Assembly (NCBI GenBank): GCA_047495785.1
Contig: JBLDXI010000021.1
Span: 1,302,001 to 1,366,000 of the forward strand
Reading direction: 5' to 3'
Origin: Lepidodermella squamata
Taxonomy: Eukaryota > Gastrotricha
Length of the DNA stretch: 64,000 bases
Shown here: piece by piece, positions 46,012 through 56,181 of the stretch
How positions within the stretch are numbered: the stretch's first letter is position 1
Layout: each line of letters starts with the position of its first letter
Program-made: the position numbers and the translations under genes
Notes under the pieces: generated by a model
The model's database searches: none
Seen by the model: only the letters and a program-made list of their open reading frames with translations
Told to the model about the DNA's origin: nothing

Positions 46012-46433
46012 ATGTAAGTGCAAGTTTCTTATATAAATATACTAGTAAAAGCTTCTTCTTAATCACAGGGGAGCAAATATGGTCAACTATCAACAGCTTC
46101 AGGACATGATGAAACACGGGAAAACTGTCATTGTTGATGTCCGCGAGCCCCATGAACTCGTCACAGATGGCAAAATTCCGAACTCAATTCATCTACCTCG
46201 TAAATTAACTGGGAATATTACTGATACTTAATTAATCAATTTTTCAACTATCAGTGGCTGAAATTGGGCATTTCGCATCGAAAATTCCATGCGAAAAAAC
46301 CGATAACATCGTGTTATACTGCCGATCGGGAGCACGGGCTGGTGATGCTGCTTCAACGTTGAAAGACATGGGCTACTCTAAGGTCTATGTTTTCCCGGGT
46401 GGCGTTCGGGAGTGGATGGCCAATCAAAAATAG
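46012..46433 (+). CDS. Single-domain rhodanese (thiosulfate sulfurtransferase) 1
   Basis: Segments 46012-46013 (AT of the start codon), 46069-46199 and 46255-46433 join to 103 residues beginning MGANMVNYQQ. The rhodanese fold shows VIVDVREPHEL, the active-site loop CRSGAR with catalytic Cys67, and the closing VYVFPGGVREWM. Such small proteins transfer sulfane sulfur. The start codon is interrupted by the first intron (AAAAT then GTAAGTG; acceptor CACAG). The same arrangement occurs in the neighbour copy, where an upstream in-frame stop shows that the split ATG is the start. Translation from the internal Met5 is an alternative. No targeting peptide in this form. Confidence 0.82.
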
Positions 46434-46853
46434 CTGCTTACGACACATCAATAAAGAAACCCTGTGAAAGCTGGATTTTATGCTTTTTTTATATGCTGAT
46501 TTCATGCAATTTTGCGATTTTTTGGAATAAAATTGATTCGAGATATGAAATTATCTTACTGCTAAATATAGGCTGTAGACAAGTCTTATCAATTCCTCTC
46601 TTTCATAGTAACGCTGTAGCGGCCAATTTATTATGTGGGAATAGGTTATAGGAACTATAGTTAGGATTTTTTCCTATTCTTCATTTTTTGCTTCCATTGA
46701 TGACCAGCTATTAGAAGAAAAAATAAGAACGTTCCATCACACGTTTCATGCCCAATAGGTCAAAACTGAGAAATTTATTCACTTTATTTTCCCCCAGGCT
46801 GTAAGGCAATTTTTACCCCTTATTTTATCGCCAGCGAATTCCTATAAACTGAA
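46434..46853. other. Gap between the two rhodanese genes
   Basis: AT-rich 3' and 5' flanks; an AATAAA lies close after the first stop codon (near 46450). Confidence 0.5.
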
Positions 46854-47277
46854 ATGTGAGATTTTATTATTTGATAATATTATATTTAAGCTCAACGAGG
46901 GTAATTTTTATAGGGCCTCGAACCATGTGAATTATCAACAGATCAAGAACCTCATGGAATCAGGTAAAACAGTGATCGTCGACGTCCGCGAAGCTTCTGA
47001 ACTCGTTACCGATGGCAAAATTCCAATCAGCGTCCATCTACCCCGTGATTTTTAGATGAATCTTTATTTATTCATAATTAATTTCTAATATAATGCAGTT
47101 GGTGAAGTCGGCGATTTCCCCTCCCGTGTTGACAGCTCCAAAACTGATAATGTTGTGTTATACTGCCGATCTGGAAACCGGGCGGGTAAAGCTGCAGTTG
47201 TGCTCAAGGAGCTGGGTTATACGAATGTTTTCGTCTTCCCTGGCGGTGTCAAAGAATGGATGGCCAATGAAAAGTAA
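46854..47277 (+). CDS. Single-domain rhodanese (thiosulfate sulfurtransferase) 2
   Basis: Segments 46854-46855, 46914-47044 and 47099-47277 join to 103 residues beginning MASNHVNYQQ. Loop CRSGNR carries Cys67; VIVDVREASEL and VFVFPGGVKEWM match copy 1. The AUG is again split AT|G by the first intron (donor GTGAGAT). An in-frame TAA two codons upstream fixes the start. Exon lengths are identical to copy 1, so the pair is a tandem duplication. The active-site loop differs (GAR versus GNR), which in rhodaneses can tune substrate choice. Confidence 0.85.
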
Positions 47278-47382
47278 AGACCTTACATCACCGTTGAAAT
47301 ATTCTCTCGAATTATCGATAAATGAGGCAAGAAACAATTTAAAATGAGGATTTATTTCTGTTAAAGCTAATAAATGATCCAA

Positions 47383-48268
47383 TTAATCTTGAAATTTATC
47401 ACGCGGAGTGTTGAACGGCGAATTAGCAGAAAGGACCGAAAGACGCGACTTTGCTCTATTGGAACTGCCTGAAGGAAGAGACCGAATTTGAACAGCGCCG
47501 CCATTATTGCTTGCTGATGAGGCCAAAGAGCGCTGTTGGCCTCCTGATTGTAGCGATTTCCCGGATGTCGCCGACCTTTTCCAAGACAGATTTTTCGAAA
47601 TTGGCTGGTCCTTTGTGGACTCGAGCGTGGCTTTTAAGAAAGCTTGCGCTTCCTCGTACGGGAAATTTACCGGGTCTTTATGCCGCATTTTGAAGTATTG
47701 CATCGCTTTTCGTTCTGTTTCGACAGCTGAAAATAGGAAAAAATTATTCATTCAACTTCTCTACAATAAAGTTAGCGAAGATTAAGCTAGAAAATGTGTT
47801 AAAGAAAAATAAGGTTCAGAGATTTAGGCTTCAGGAGAAGTTCAAGCTTTCAGTTTGCCAACCTCGCAGAATTCTTTGATTATTCAACACAACCTCTTCC
47901 TCCAGTCTCGCTAAATAAGCCTGAGCTTCAGCCGCCTTTTCAGCTCGGGTTTTTACATAAAGATGGGGGAAAACTAATACAGCCAATTTTTGGGCGTTAA
48001 ATGGGATTATTTTTCCGACAAAAGCTCACGAAAATTTACCTAGAATGACATCTTCGCGGTTAATGTCCTTTGTCTTGTCGGGTGGGGGTGGCTTCATTTT
48101 CGCCTTAGCCAAGTTGACGCTGACAACTATGTCATCAAGCAGCGCTCTTCTGGCCACTTGTCGTTCTCTGGAACTCGCGCCAACACTGGAGCTGAAGTCA
48201 TCAGGGGCTACGGACTGTATATCAAATTTGCGCTCGGCTTTCCAAGGCCTAGGCCTGACACGATCCAT
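47383..48268 (-). CDS. Unknown coiled-coil protein
   Basis: Exons 48268-48040, 47943-47863 and 47726-47383 join (phase 1 introns) to 217 residues starting MDRVRPRPWKAERKFD. The middle part is helical and charged (EKAAEAQAYLARLEEEV, RAVETERKAMQYFKMRHKD), likely a coiled coil. The last third is Ser-rich and basic and looks disordered. No family is recognised. It is head-to-head with the ankyrin gene (535 bases apart), which may mean a shared promoter and related expression. The acceptor of exon 2 lacks a good pyrimidine tract. Confidence 0.6.
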
Positions 48269-48803
48269 GTTTTAGAAGCAGCCGGAAGTATACTGGCTCA
48301 ATTTGAAGCTACGTAGTCGAAAGAGATGCTTTACGTATGCATATTGCGGCGAACAGACCACCTACCATCGATGTCAATCTCATGGCAACAAAAATCGTTA
48401 ATAATTATCGGAAAAATCGCACTGCACCAACCACTCCGTTATTTCGATCTATTTTTTTTCCCGTTTATTGTTTTATTTTCAAATCTCAAGGTAACTGCGG
48501 TTCGTTTTTTCACAACCCTCGCGGGATTATGGAAAATTGAGGTGTCTAAACTTTTGTTCGAATTCCGGTACTTCATTATTCAAGAAAACATCAAGGGTTT
48601 TTTATATAGTGTGGAATCCATTCATGAAGAAAATTTCTTTCAGCTACCTGAATCATGGACAATTTTAAACAAATCTATTGATATTATGATGAATGCCAGC
48701 GGTTCGCATGGATGCAATAAAATAGATAAAAAAGTTTTTATTCGCAAATTTGTGTGTAAAATAATTATGACTTGCACTTGATTTCTATTTTGTTTGATAA
48801 ACG
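48269..48803. other. Divergent intergenic region
   Basis: Lies between two start codons on opposite strands. A 151-codon plus ORF (48326-48781) crosses it but has no recognisable domain and is very AT-rich, so I treat it as non-coding or 5' UTR. Confidence 0.45.
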
Positions 48804-51742
48804 ATGGGCGGACGTGCTTCGAAGTCGCCGCCTCCTCGCAACTTGGAGGAGGAGCCGGAGGTTGAGACGAAGATCAACCCAGAAAGCAGCCGAATTCTCA
48901 GCAGTGGTTACAATTTAGTCCAATTTCTGCCAGAAATAGCCAAACTCGTACGAAAATATTGCAGAAATGGTTTTTTTTCTAAAATCACTTCTTCAGATTG
49001 CGCTTCAAAAAGCAGAAAAGTCGCAATTTGCCGAAAATATGAAGAAAAATTTGGTTGAGGCAGATCAAGTCATCAATACCGTCGTTCCATCAGGAGATTA
49101 TTCTGGCCTCATGCTAATTCACATAATCGCGTTATACGGCATCGATGACGAAGAATCGGGCAAAATCATCATCCAATTAACAAGAGACATCAACGTCCAG
49201 GTATGCCTGATGATGATGACTGGGGCCAAATTTATTGTCCCATTTTAGGTGAAGCCCGAGGAGAAGCATACGGGTGGTTCAGCCCTGCATCTTTGCGCTC
49301 TGACGAACAACTCGGCCATTCTCACGAAAATTTTGATGCTTAGAACCGATGCAATTATCGATCAAAGAGACTCGCATGGTTTCACACCGCTGCACCGAGC
49401 CGTTTTCTCCGGGTCGACAGCTGTTGGCCGGTTGATAATAAGGCGATATCCCGAACTAGCTGATCAAACGGTATCGAACGATATTGAGCAATCTGGGGCG
49501 TTGGCTGGCATGAATTGCCTGCATTTAGCCGTAGTAGCCGCGCTTAACATGACCTCAAAGCAACGAGAACCTCTCTATCATCTTGTCGATTTTTTAATTA
49601 AACAAGGTCAGAACAAAAAAATCCATATGCTCTATCTAATATTTTACGCCTAGGTTGTGATGTTAATGGTAGGGATGGCAATGGTGGAGCCACCCCAATC
49701 CATATTGCAGCTTCAAGGGGTGTTAACGACCTCCTATACCTGATGCTCAACAGCCGCGATGTAAAAGATTCGATTGATGATGCTGCAGGTAAAACTGAAA
49801 AACCTTTTTTCGCTGCGACTTTTATGACCGCATTTCGAAGGTTTAAATGCTCTGCATGTCGCTGCCATTTCAAACCAAATTATACCGATAAACATGCTGC
49901 TGATGCGAGGATTCGATGTCAATACGGTAATTCTTAACAGCCTTGATTATTTCGTTAAAAATCGCATTTTTAACAGCGAGGAGCCAGAGGGGAGACTCCG
50001 TTAATGGCTGCGGCGATGGCGAATAGTCTTGAAGCCATCAGGCATCTGATTGAGAAGGGAGGCAATGCGAGCTTAACCGACAATACGGGAGCGACAGCTC
50101 TGCATTACGCAGCAGCAACAGCCTCTCCAGACGCCTGTTTCGAAGTCCTAAATCTAAGCGAACTTGAGGTGAATGCAATAGACCAGAACGGCGGCACTGC
50201 TTTACACACCCTCGCGCTTCGTTACACGTCCCTACCACCTGAAGCTGCGTTGAAAACTTGCCAGATTTTGGTCGATTTTGCGATTGATATCAATATTGTC
50301 GATCACTTTGGCAACCGCGCCTACAAATACATCCCGGCCGATGATAAAGAAGCTCAAGCTGTTTTCGGACGATCTCATTTGTACAACTATGACAACTTCC
50401 ACGATCGGGCTTTGGAAGATGACGAGCAAGTCCGTTTACCGGTTGGTTTGCCCAGGTTGCCGGTCTCTAGGTAAGACTTGTTGATACATAATCATCCTAA
50501 ACTTGTGAGTTTGTTTAAAGAAACTGGCTGCAAGAGATGGTTAAATCTTACGGTCCTGCAGCAGAGGTGGAGTATAAGAAGGAGTTCGAAAAGCGTCTCT
50601 ACTACTTCCCCGGCGAACCGCGAAGAACGCCACCCCTGGAGAGGGACCCTGACTGGTGGCCGAGTGAGACGACATTCCCATATACGGAAGCTAACAAGAT
50701 TCTAGCTGACCGACAGGACGTTGGCCCCCGCCATCCTGCCGCTATTATTCCTCTGGGACCTGATCCTCTTGTGGAAAAGTTTGACAGAATCAAGCCTGAG
50801 CTTGACGAGTATGGTAACATCGTTCTGAAACCGTACCAACGCCGCGAAGACCGAAGCAATGTTCTGCCGACGCGAGTTAGGCCTAACAGACCTGCCTTGG
50901 AGGTTTACAAGCCAGACATGTTGAAGCGGAATTACGCGGACGAAATTCTGGATCAGCAAAATGCAGAGGAGCAGGCTCGATTTGACTGGGAACGTGACCA
51001 CAAGTGGTGGATGCGTAATGATTTCAGGAACAACGTCGATCGCATGCCTGCCAGTAAACGGCCGGGTTACATTCCAGGATACACGAAGGAAGACATGCTG
51101 TATCAAACTGACATTGAATTTCCGCCCGATGTTGATATCAGGAAATACACGACTGACGCCCCGGTTAATCGCACCCCGGAGGAATGGGTGAGGCAGGTGG
51201 ACGAGAAAGCTGCAAAGATCCGCCGACCTCCTACAACCAACAGGGCGAAAGAGGAGGATCCGAATGATCCTAACAACATCAAGTTTGAGGACAAATGGGA
51301 CCCTAATAGGAGACCACCACCCCCGCCGCGGCAACAGGAAGTTGAAATTCCATTGACAACAACGCTCTACGCGCCTGATGGCCAACCCGTCTCAGTTGTC
51401 GCCCTACGTGATGGACGCCCTGAAGTCAGACGAATCATCGACCCAATGAGCGGTCAGCCGATTCAGGTCGTTGAAGGACCGGGTGGGCAAGCATTGCGTG
51501 TGTATGAAGCACCGAATGGTCTTCCTGTGATAATTTCAGACGCTAACAACCAGGCTTCGATTGTGATTGGGCCTGATGGTGATGCTGTTCGAATCAATAG
51601 GCCCAGTAACGGGAGAGCATCTGCTGCTACTAGTTCTATCGTCAGCGCAAGACTTGGAACGCCTACCCCTAGGAACAAGGAGGAGCAGCCGACCAGACTT
51701 GCTCCCGATCACCAGCAGGCTGCAGCTCAGGGATACTACTAA
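48804..51742 (+). CDS. Ankyrin-repeat protein with long Pro-rich/beta-repeat tail
   Basis: Seven exons (48804-48947, 48997-49200, 49249-49606, 49654-49788, 49841-49926, 49977-50470, 50521-51742) join to 880 residues. MGGRASKS is a myristoylation-type N-terminus. About seven ankyrin repeats span roughly 120-460 (GGSALHLCALTNN, HGFTPLHRAVFSG, GATPIHIAASRG, LNALHVAAISN, GETPLMAAAMAN, GATALHYAAATAS, GTALHTLALR). The C-terminal half is unlike known ankyrin proteins: a charged Trp/Arg/Pro-rich region, then repeats built around PDGQPVSVV, SGQPIQVVEG, GQALRVYE, NGLPVIIS and DGDAVRI. The function is unknown; membrane attachment through the acylated N-terminus is inference. Confidence 0.8.
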
Positions 51743-51866
51743 ACATAGCCCTTCTCATCCTACCATGCACTTTCAATAAAGAGTGGTTTTTTCAATCACA
51801 ATCATTTTATTCACTGGGATGTGTAAAATCAGCGGTTTCGTTCATCATAATTGGGTTAAAACTTGA

Positions 51867-54144
51867 TCATTGAGGCTGGACGACAGGTGAAATGACAGGC
51901 TGATTAATAACTTGGCCAGCAGCAACAGGAGCAGCATAGCTGTAAACTTGGGTAGCACCTTGAGTCGGGTAAACCGGGGCAGCAACAGGAGTAGCGTAAT
52001 TGTAAACTAGGGTAGCACCTTGAGTTGGGTAGACCGGGGCAGCAATCACCTGAGGCGCCCGACATTGACTTTTCCAGATTCCGTAGAAAAAATACAGCAC
52101 GAATCCGAGGAACATCCACCCAGCAAACCTCACCCACGTCGGCGCATCGAGCGAAACTAGCAGGTAGAAGTTGACAGTTAGGGCTAGCACCGGGATGAAA
52201 GGCGAGAGGGGCACTTTGAACGTCTTGAAGTGCAAATTCTGCGGCAGAAGCCACAGCCTGAACGTAAATACCGTTGCAATAAGGCCGAAAAACACAATCA
52301 GCACCAACGGCCAGAAATCACCGGGCCAAGATACTACCGTTGTCTGAATCATCAGGAACAACACACTCATGAAAACGGCAACCATGACCAGCATAGAGAC
52401 TAAGGTTGCAAGGAGGGATGTGAAAGGTGTAGCTACTTCGCCGTATCTTTTGAAGTTGACGATTCCAATCAGCAATTCCAGCTTCGTTGGCCAACCTTCA
52501 TGGCGGCCTGCAGTAAGCTGGACAGTATCAGAAGTAGACACAGATGCTTCATTCACAGGATTCTGATCATCGCCATCATCTGTATCAATGAAATGAGCCC
52601 TATACCGAAGAACTAGGACCGAAGCTGCTACTAACGAATATGCACAAAGTGTTCCTATTGAGAGCATGTTAACCAAAGCATTCACATCGAATATCGCGGC
52701 GAAAAATGCTGTCATCAAGCCGGAAATCATCGTGGCGATGAAAGGCGTTTTCAGTCTGCGGTCTATGCGACCGAGAAAGGAGAACAACAAACCGTCTTCT
52801 GACATGGCGTAAATGATGCGAGGCATCGGAAACATGAGGCCTAGCGCGTTAGTAACCACGCCCAGTAGAGCAGCACCGGCTATGGTAGGTGCGCCCCCTG
52901 GCACCTTAGCTAACAGGTTGAACGGCTCTAGGGCGTAATAAGGCGTATTCATCGTGAAGACAATGGACATTCCGACGTAGCAAACCGTGCAGAGCCCCAG
53001 TGATAGGACGATACTCAGCGGGATGTTACGCTGCGGTTTGTAGACCTCCTCGCCGGTGGTTGCAATGCAATCGAATCCAATGAAAGCGTAGAAGGCCATC
53101 GAAGCGGCTGTCATCACTCCACCAAAGCCGTACGGCATGAAACCTCCTGTCCCAAAACTGGTTACGTTAGCGGCTTGAGCGGCTTCTTGAGCTTGCTCGG
53201 CGCTAATGCTCCAGAGAGATGTATCGATGTAGAATGGGCCAACGATGATGATGTAAGCTGTCACGCCTACGTTGAGCAAGACGAGGAAATTGTTGAGCGT
53301 AGTTGATTCCTTTACACCAATCGCCAGTAAAACTGTTAACCAAGAATTAAGATAGGTGAAACATATCACCGAATTAATCAACCTGTTAGGACGAAAACGA
53401 TCCCAAACGCAAGAGGATCAAAATAGGCCCCCAAATAAGGTAGCCCGATCGGGAGATACTTGGTGAAGGTAGTGCTTAAAACTCCGTTTGCGAGAACATC
53501 GATGTACGTCACAGCAGCACGAGCGACGCTAGCAGCTCCAATAACGTATTCCTAAGATTTCGAAAAGAAATTAAGGATAAGTATGTTTGATTCATAATAA
53601 TGAAGCGTACCAAGATCATATTCCAGCCGACGATAAATGCCCAAAGTTCTCCGACTGATACGTAGGTGTAAACGTAAGCTGATCCGGCTCGCGGCAATCG
53701 TGCACCCATCTCAGCGTAACAGAGACCGGAAAAAAGCGCTGCAATACCAGCTATGATAAAGGACAGGAACATTGCCGGGCCACTCTGGAAATTTAAAATG
53801 AGGTTTCAGTCAATTTTTCCTATCTTCCTGACTTACATGCAACCTGCCTGCGTCAGGAGCTGGTTTCAGAATAAAAATTGATTACTAGGTTTGGGCGGTG
53901 AGTTTGAAAATTTACCTACAACCTATAAATAAAATAAGACAGAATTATTGGTTGAAACTTTGCGACTGATCATTGATCTTACGTAGATTCCAGCCCCCAA
54001 CATTGAGCCGGTTCCCAGACATGTTAATTCAATCAGGCCCAAGCATCGCTCCAGAGCTGTATCTCCCAGATGATTGACTTCGAATTTCTTCTTTCGAATA
54101 AGCCAAGCTGGAGTGAAACTCCGCCAATTCATGTTGAGAGGCAT
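51867..54144 (-). CDS. Cationic amino acid transporter (SLC7 CAT subfamily)
   Basis: Exons 54144-53983, 53922-53916, 53859-53837, 53784-53611, 53551-53383 and 53332-51867 join to 666 residues, the usual CAT length. Diagnostic segments are [86 protein letters not shown] and [13 protein letters not shown]. CATs carry Arg, Lys and ornithine across the plasma membrane. Exon 2 is only seven bases (GTTGTAG) and is needed to keep the frame across GIY-VVA. The C-terminal tail has two 20-residue repeats (VYPTQGAT). It is convergent with the ankyrin gene, 124 bases apart. Confidence 0.9.
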
Positions 54145-54878
54145 TCTTTCACCGGGAGATCCCTCTTCAGCCTTGAGTGACTAAAACTTTCCACTATGTG
54201 TAAAGAAAATCTAGGTGAAATATAGGCTTATCGTATGTATGTGCTTTAGTAGCATGAAAACCAAGGCAAAAAACTGAGCTATATTAATACATGTTTGACG
54301 GTATTGAGATACGCCTTTTTAACAATATGCAGGCATGCCGGCGTATTTGTTTGTTTGCATGGTTACTATCATTCAGGTGCGTATGGGGCTCTATGATAAT
54401 GGGTTTCCTTTACCACAGAGATTGCAAAATAACTAGACTAGAAACTTGAGCACAATCTATTGCGGTGGCGTTCCGTTGTCCTTTCTCAGAGGGCCACTTA
54501 TGGTGTGCCAACGCCACATATTTGAGAACACACCTGCATCTTGGTGTCAGCTGCTTTATGAGCTCAAGTTATTTAGAGCTTCAATGTTGAAATTCAAAGA
54601 TTGAGTTCGAACGGAAAATTCAGCAAGAGAAAATTAGGAATTTGAACGAAAAATCATGATTTTGTCGATCGCAGAGGATTTCCAGCACCGCTTCATAGTA
54701 TAAGTACAATTTTTCGGTGTGATTCTATTCAAAATATCTCAATAATGGTTGTCAATGAGAAATGTTCAGTACTAATGCAGTCTTTTGCATTTTTTACCTG
54801 CACCGCATTCAGTAGTTTGGCTGTAGCTTTTCTATAGAAAGTAGCTGCCTTAGTTTCGTATCGCAATTTTTTCGAAAA
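54145..54878. other. Divergent intergenic region
   Basis: Lies between the SLC7 start codon and the duplicated-repeat gene. AT-rich; a TATAAGTA at about 54700 is unremarkable. No gene is supported. Confidence 0.45.
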
Positions 54879-55532
54879 ATGAACGATCAGGAAAAGAGAG
54901 CTGATTATGTAGCTAATCTTATGTCAATGCGACCTCTTCGTGAGCGAGTAAGGCCTACGAAAGCCCGACCTGATTACTACGAGACCAGAAAATTAGCTAG
55001 AGGTAACTTCGCCAACGATCTCGGCTACCTCTATCGAGATAAATACGTCCTCGACGGGCGGAGGGACCCCGAATTCGCCGCCTTAATCACCCGCCCGCCG
55101 ACCCAGGGCGGTTTCCACAAAAGCTACGGCACTTCAGACCTCCTCGGACCCCCGACTACTGAGCGTGGGGTCGAGGCGATACAAGCGCGGAAATTGAACC
55201 TTCGCCACGAAGATCAGCAGTTGTCTATCAGTGATAAAAAAGCCGACTACGTTGCTAATCTCATTTCAATGCGGCCCCTGCGTGAACGTGTTAAGCCAAC
55301 CATAGCCCGGTCGGATTACTACGAAACTCGAAAATTGGCTCGTGGCAACTTCGCCAACGATTTGGGCTACCTTTACCGCGATAAATACGTCCTGGAAGGC
55401 AGGCGGGATCCAGACAATCAGCAGCTCATGGTGAGACCGTGGACTAAGAACGGCTTCCACAACCTGTATGGCACAGGCGATTTGTACGGCCTGCCCTCGA
55501 TAGAGCGAGGCGATCCGAGAGAAAAATTCTGA
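54879..55532 (+). CDS. Unknown protein made of two near-identical halves
   Basis: A single-exon ORF of 217 codons. Residues about 7-98 and about 119-210 are repeats with very high identity, each containing ADYVANL.SMRPLRERV, DYYETRKLARGNFANDLGYL, YRDKYVL.GRRDP, NGFH or GGFH, YGT.DL and ERG. It is rich in Arg, Tyr and Asp, with no signal peptide, membrane helix or Cys. Tyr/Arg/Pro-rich short repeats of this kind are seen in some microtubule-lining axonemal proteins, but I recognise no family and assign no function. It lacks introns, unlike nearly all neighbours. AATAAA follows at about 55666. Confidence 0.7.
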   Translation: MNDQEKRADYVANLMSMRPLRERVRPTKARPDYYETRKLARGNFANDLGYLYRDKYVLDGRRDPEFAALITRPPTQGGFHKSYGTSDLLGPPTTERGVEAIQARKLNLRHEDQQLSISDKKADYVANLISMRPLRERVKPTIARSDYYETRKLARGNFANDLGYLYRDKYVLEGRRDPDNQQLMVRPWTKNGFHNLYGTGDLYGLPSIERGDPREKF

Positions 55533-56181
55533 CCAGCCATTTTGACGATTCAGTTTTATTTTACCATTATATAACATAACAATTATAACATTTTTATCAG
55601 GTGCGTCTAACACTCTACTACCGAAATTAAAGCGCAAGGCAATATTAAGGTGGCTGTGGTTCATTACAATAAAAAGTCGAGGAATGTGTTCTGATCTATC
55701 GCGAGAGTAAGAAAATGAATGTTCCTTTTCCCGAAAGATAGGTAAAAGTATAAAAATTACAACCCTTTTGGCAGCTCAAAAAAGAAACGTGCTACAATTA
55801 AAACCAAAGCTGCAGCTTATTTTCTCATCTTTGGCATGCAGGCAGAGAATAGGAAGCTCTGGGTGTAAAAAACAACCGTCAGAATCACAAATAATATAAG
55901 TATGCATACGTTAACTAAAAGCAGCAGCAGTTTACCATGTAATGTTATATCGCGAGTAATATAGCTTCGATTTAAGGTGGCTTGACGCGAGAATACTAGG
56001 AGATGACTGGAAATGCGGAATTCGATGAGCAAACAAATCAAGCGCTTTCAACAACTCAACTACCAGTGAAGCAACTCTCGAAATACATAGCAAAAAACGA
56101 AGACAAGAATGATGAAGAAAATATGGTATTATCATTATAGGTACAAAAATTGCAACAAATTCTCTCGATTTTTCTCGGCAA
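55533..56181. other. Convergent intergenic region
   Basis: Holds the 3' flanks of the repeat protein and of alpha-catenin. Short minus-strand ORFs here are not credible. Confidence 0.5.

Noticed and set aside
45925-46013. N-terminal extension of rhodanese 1 from an upstream ATG
   Set aside because: Frame is open, but the tandem paralogue has an in-frame stop at the corresponding place, so the split ATG is the simpler shared start.
48326-48781. 151-codon plus ORF before the ankyrin gene
   Set aside because: Phe/Ile/Lys-rich composition of AT-rich DNA, no recognisable motif, lies in the divergent promoter region.
50702-51385. 227-codon minus-strand ORF
   Set aside because: It lies antisense to the last exon of the ankyrin gene, whose frame is consistent with splicing and composition.
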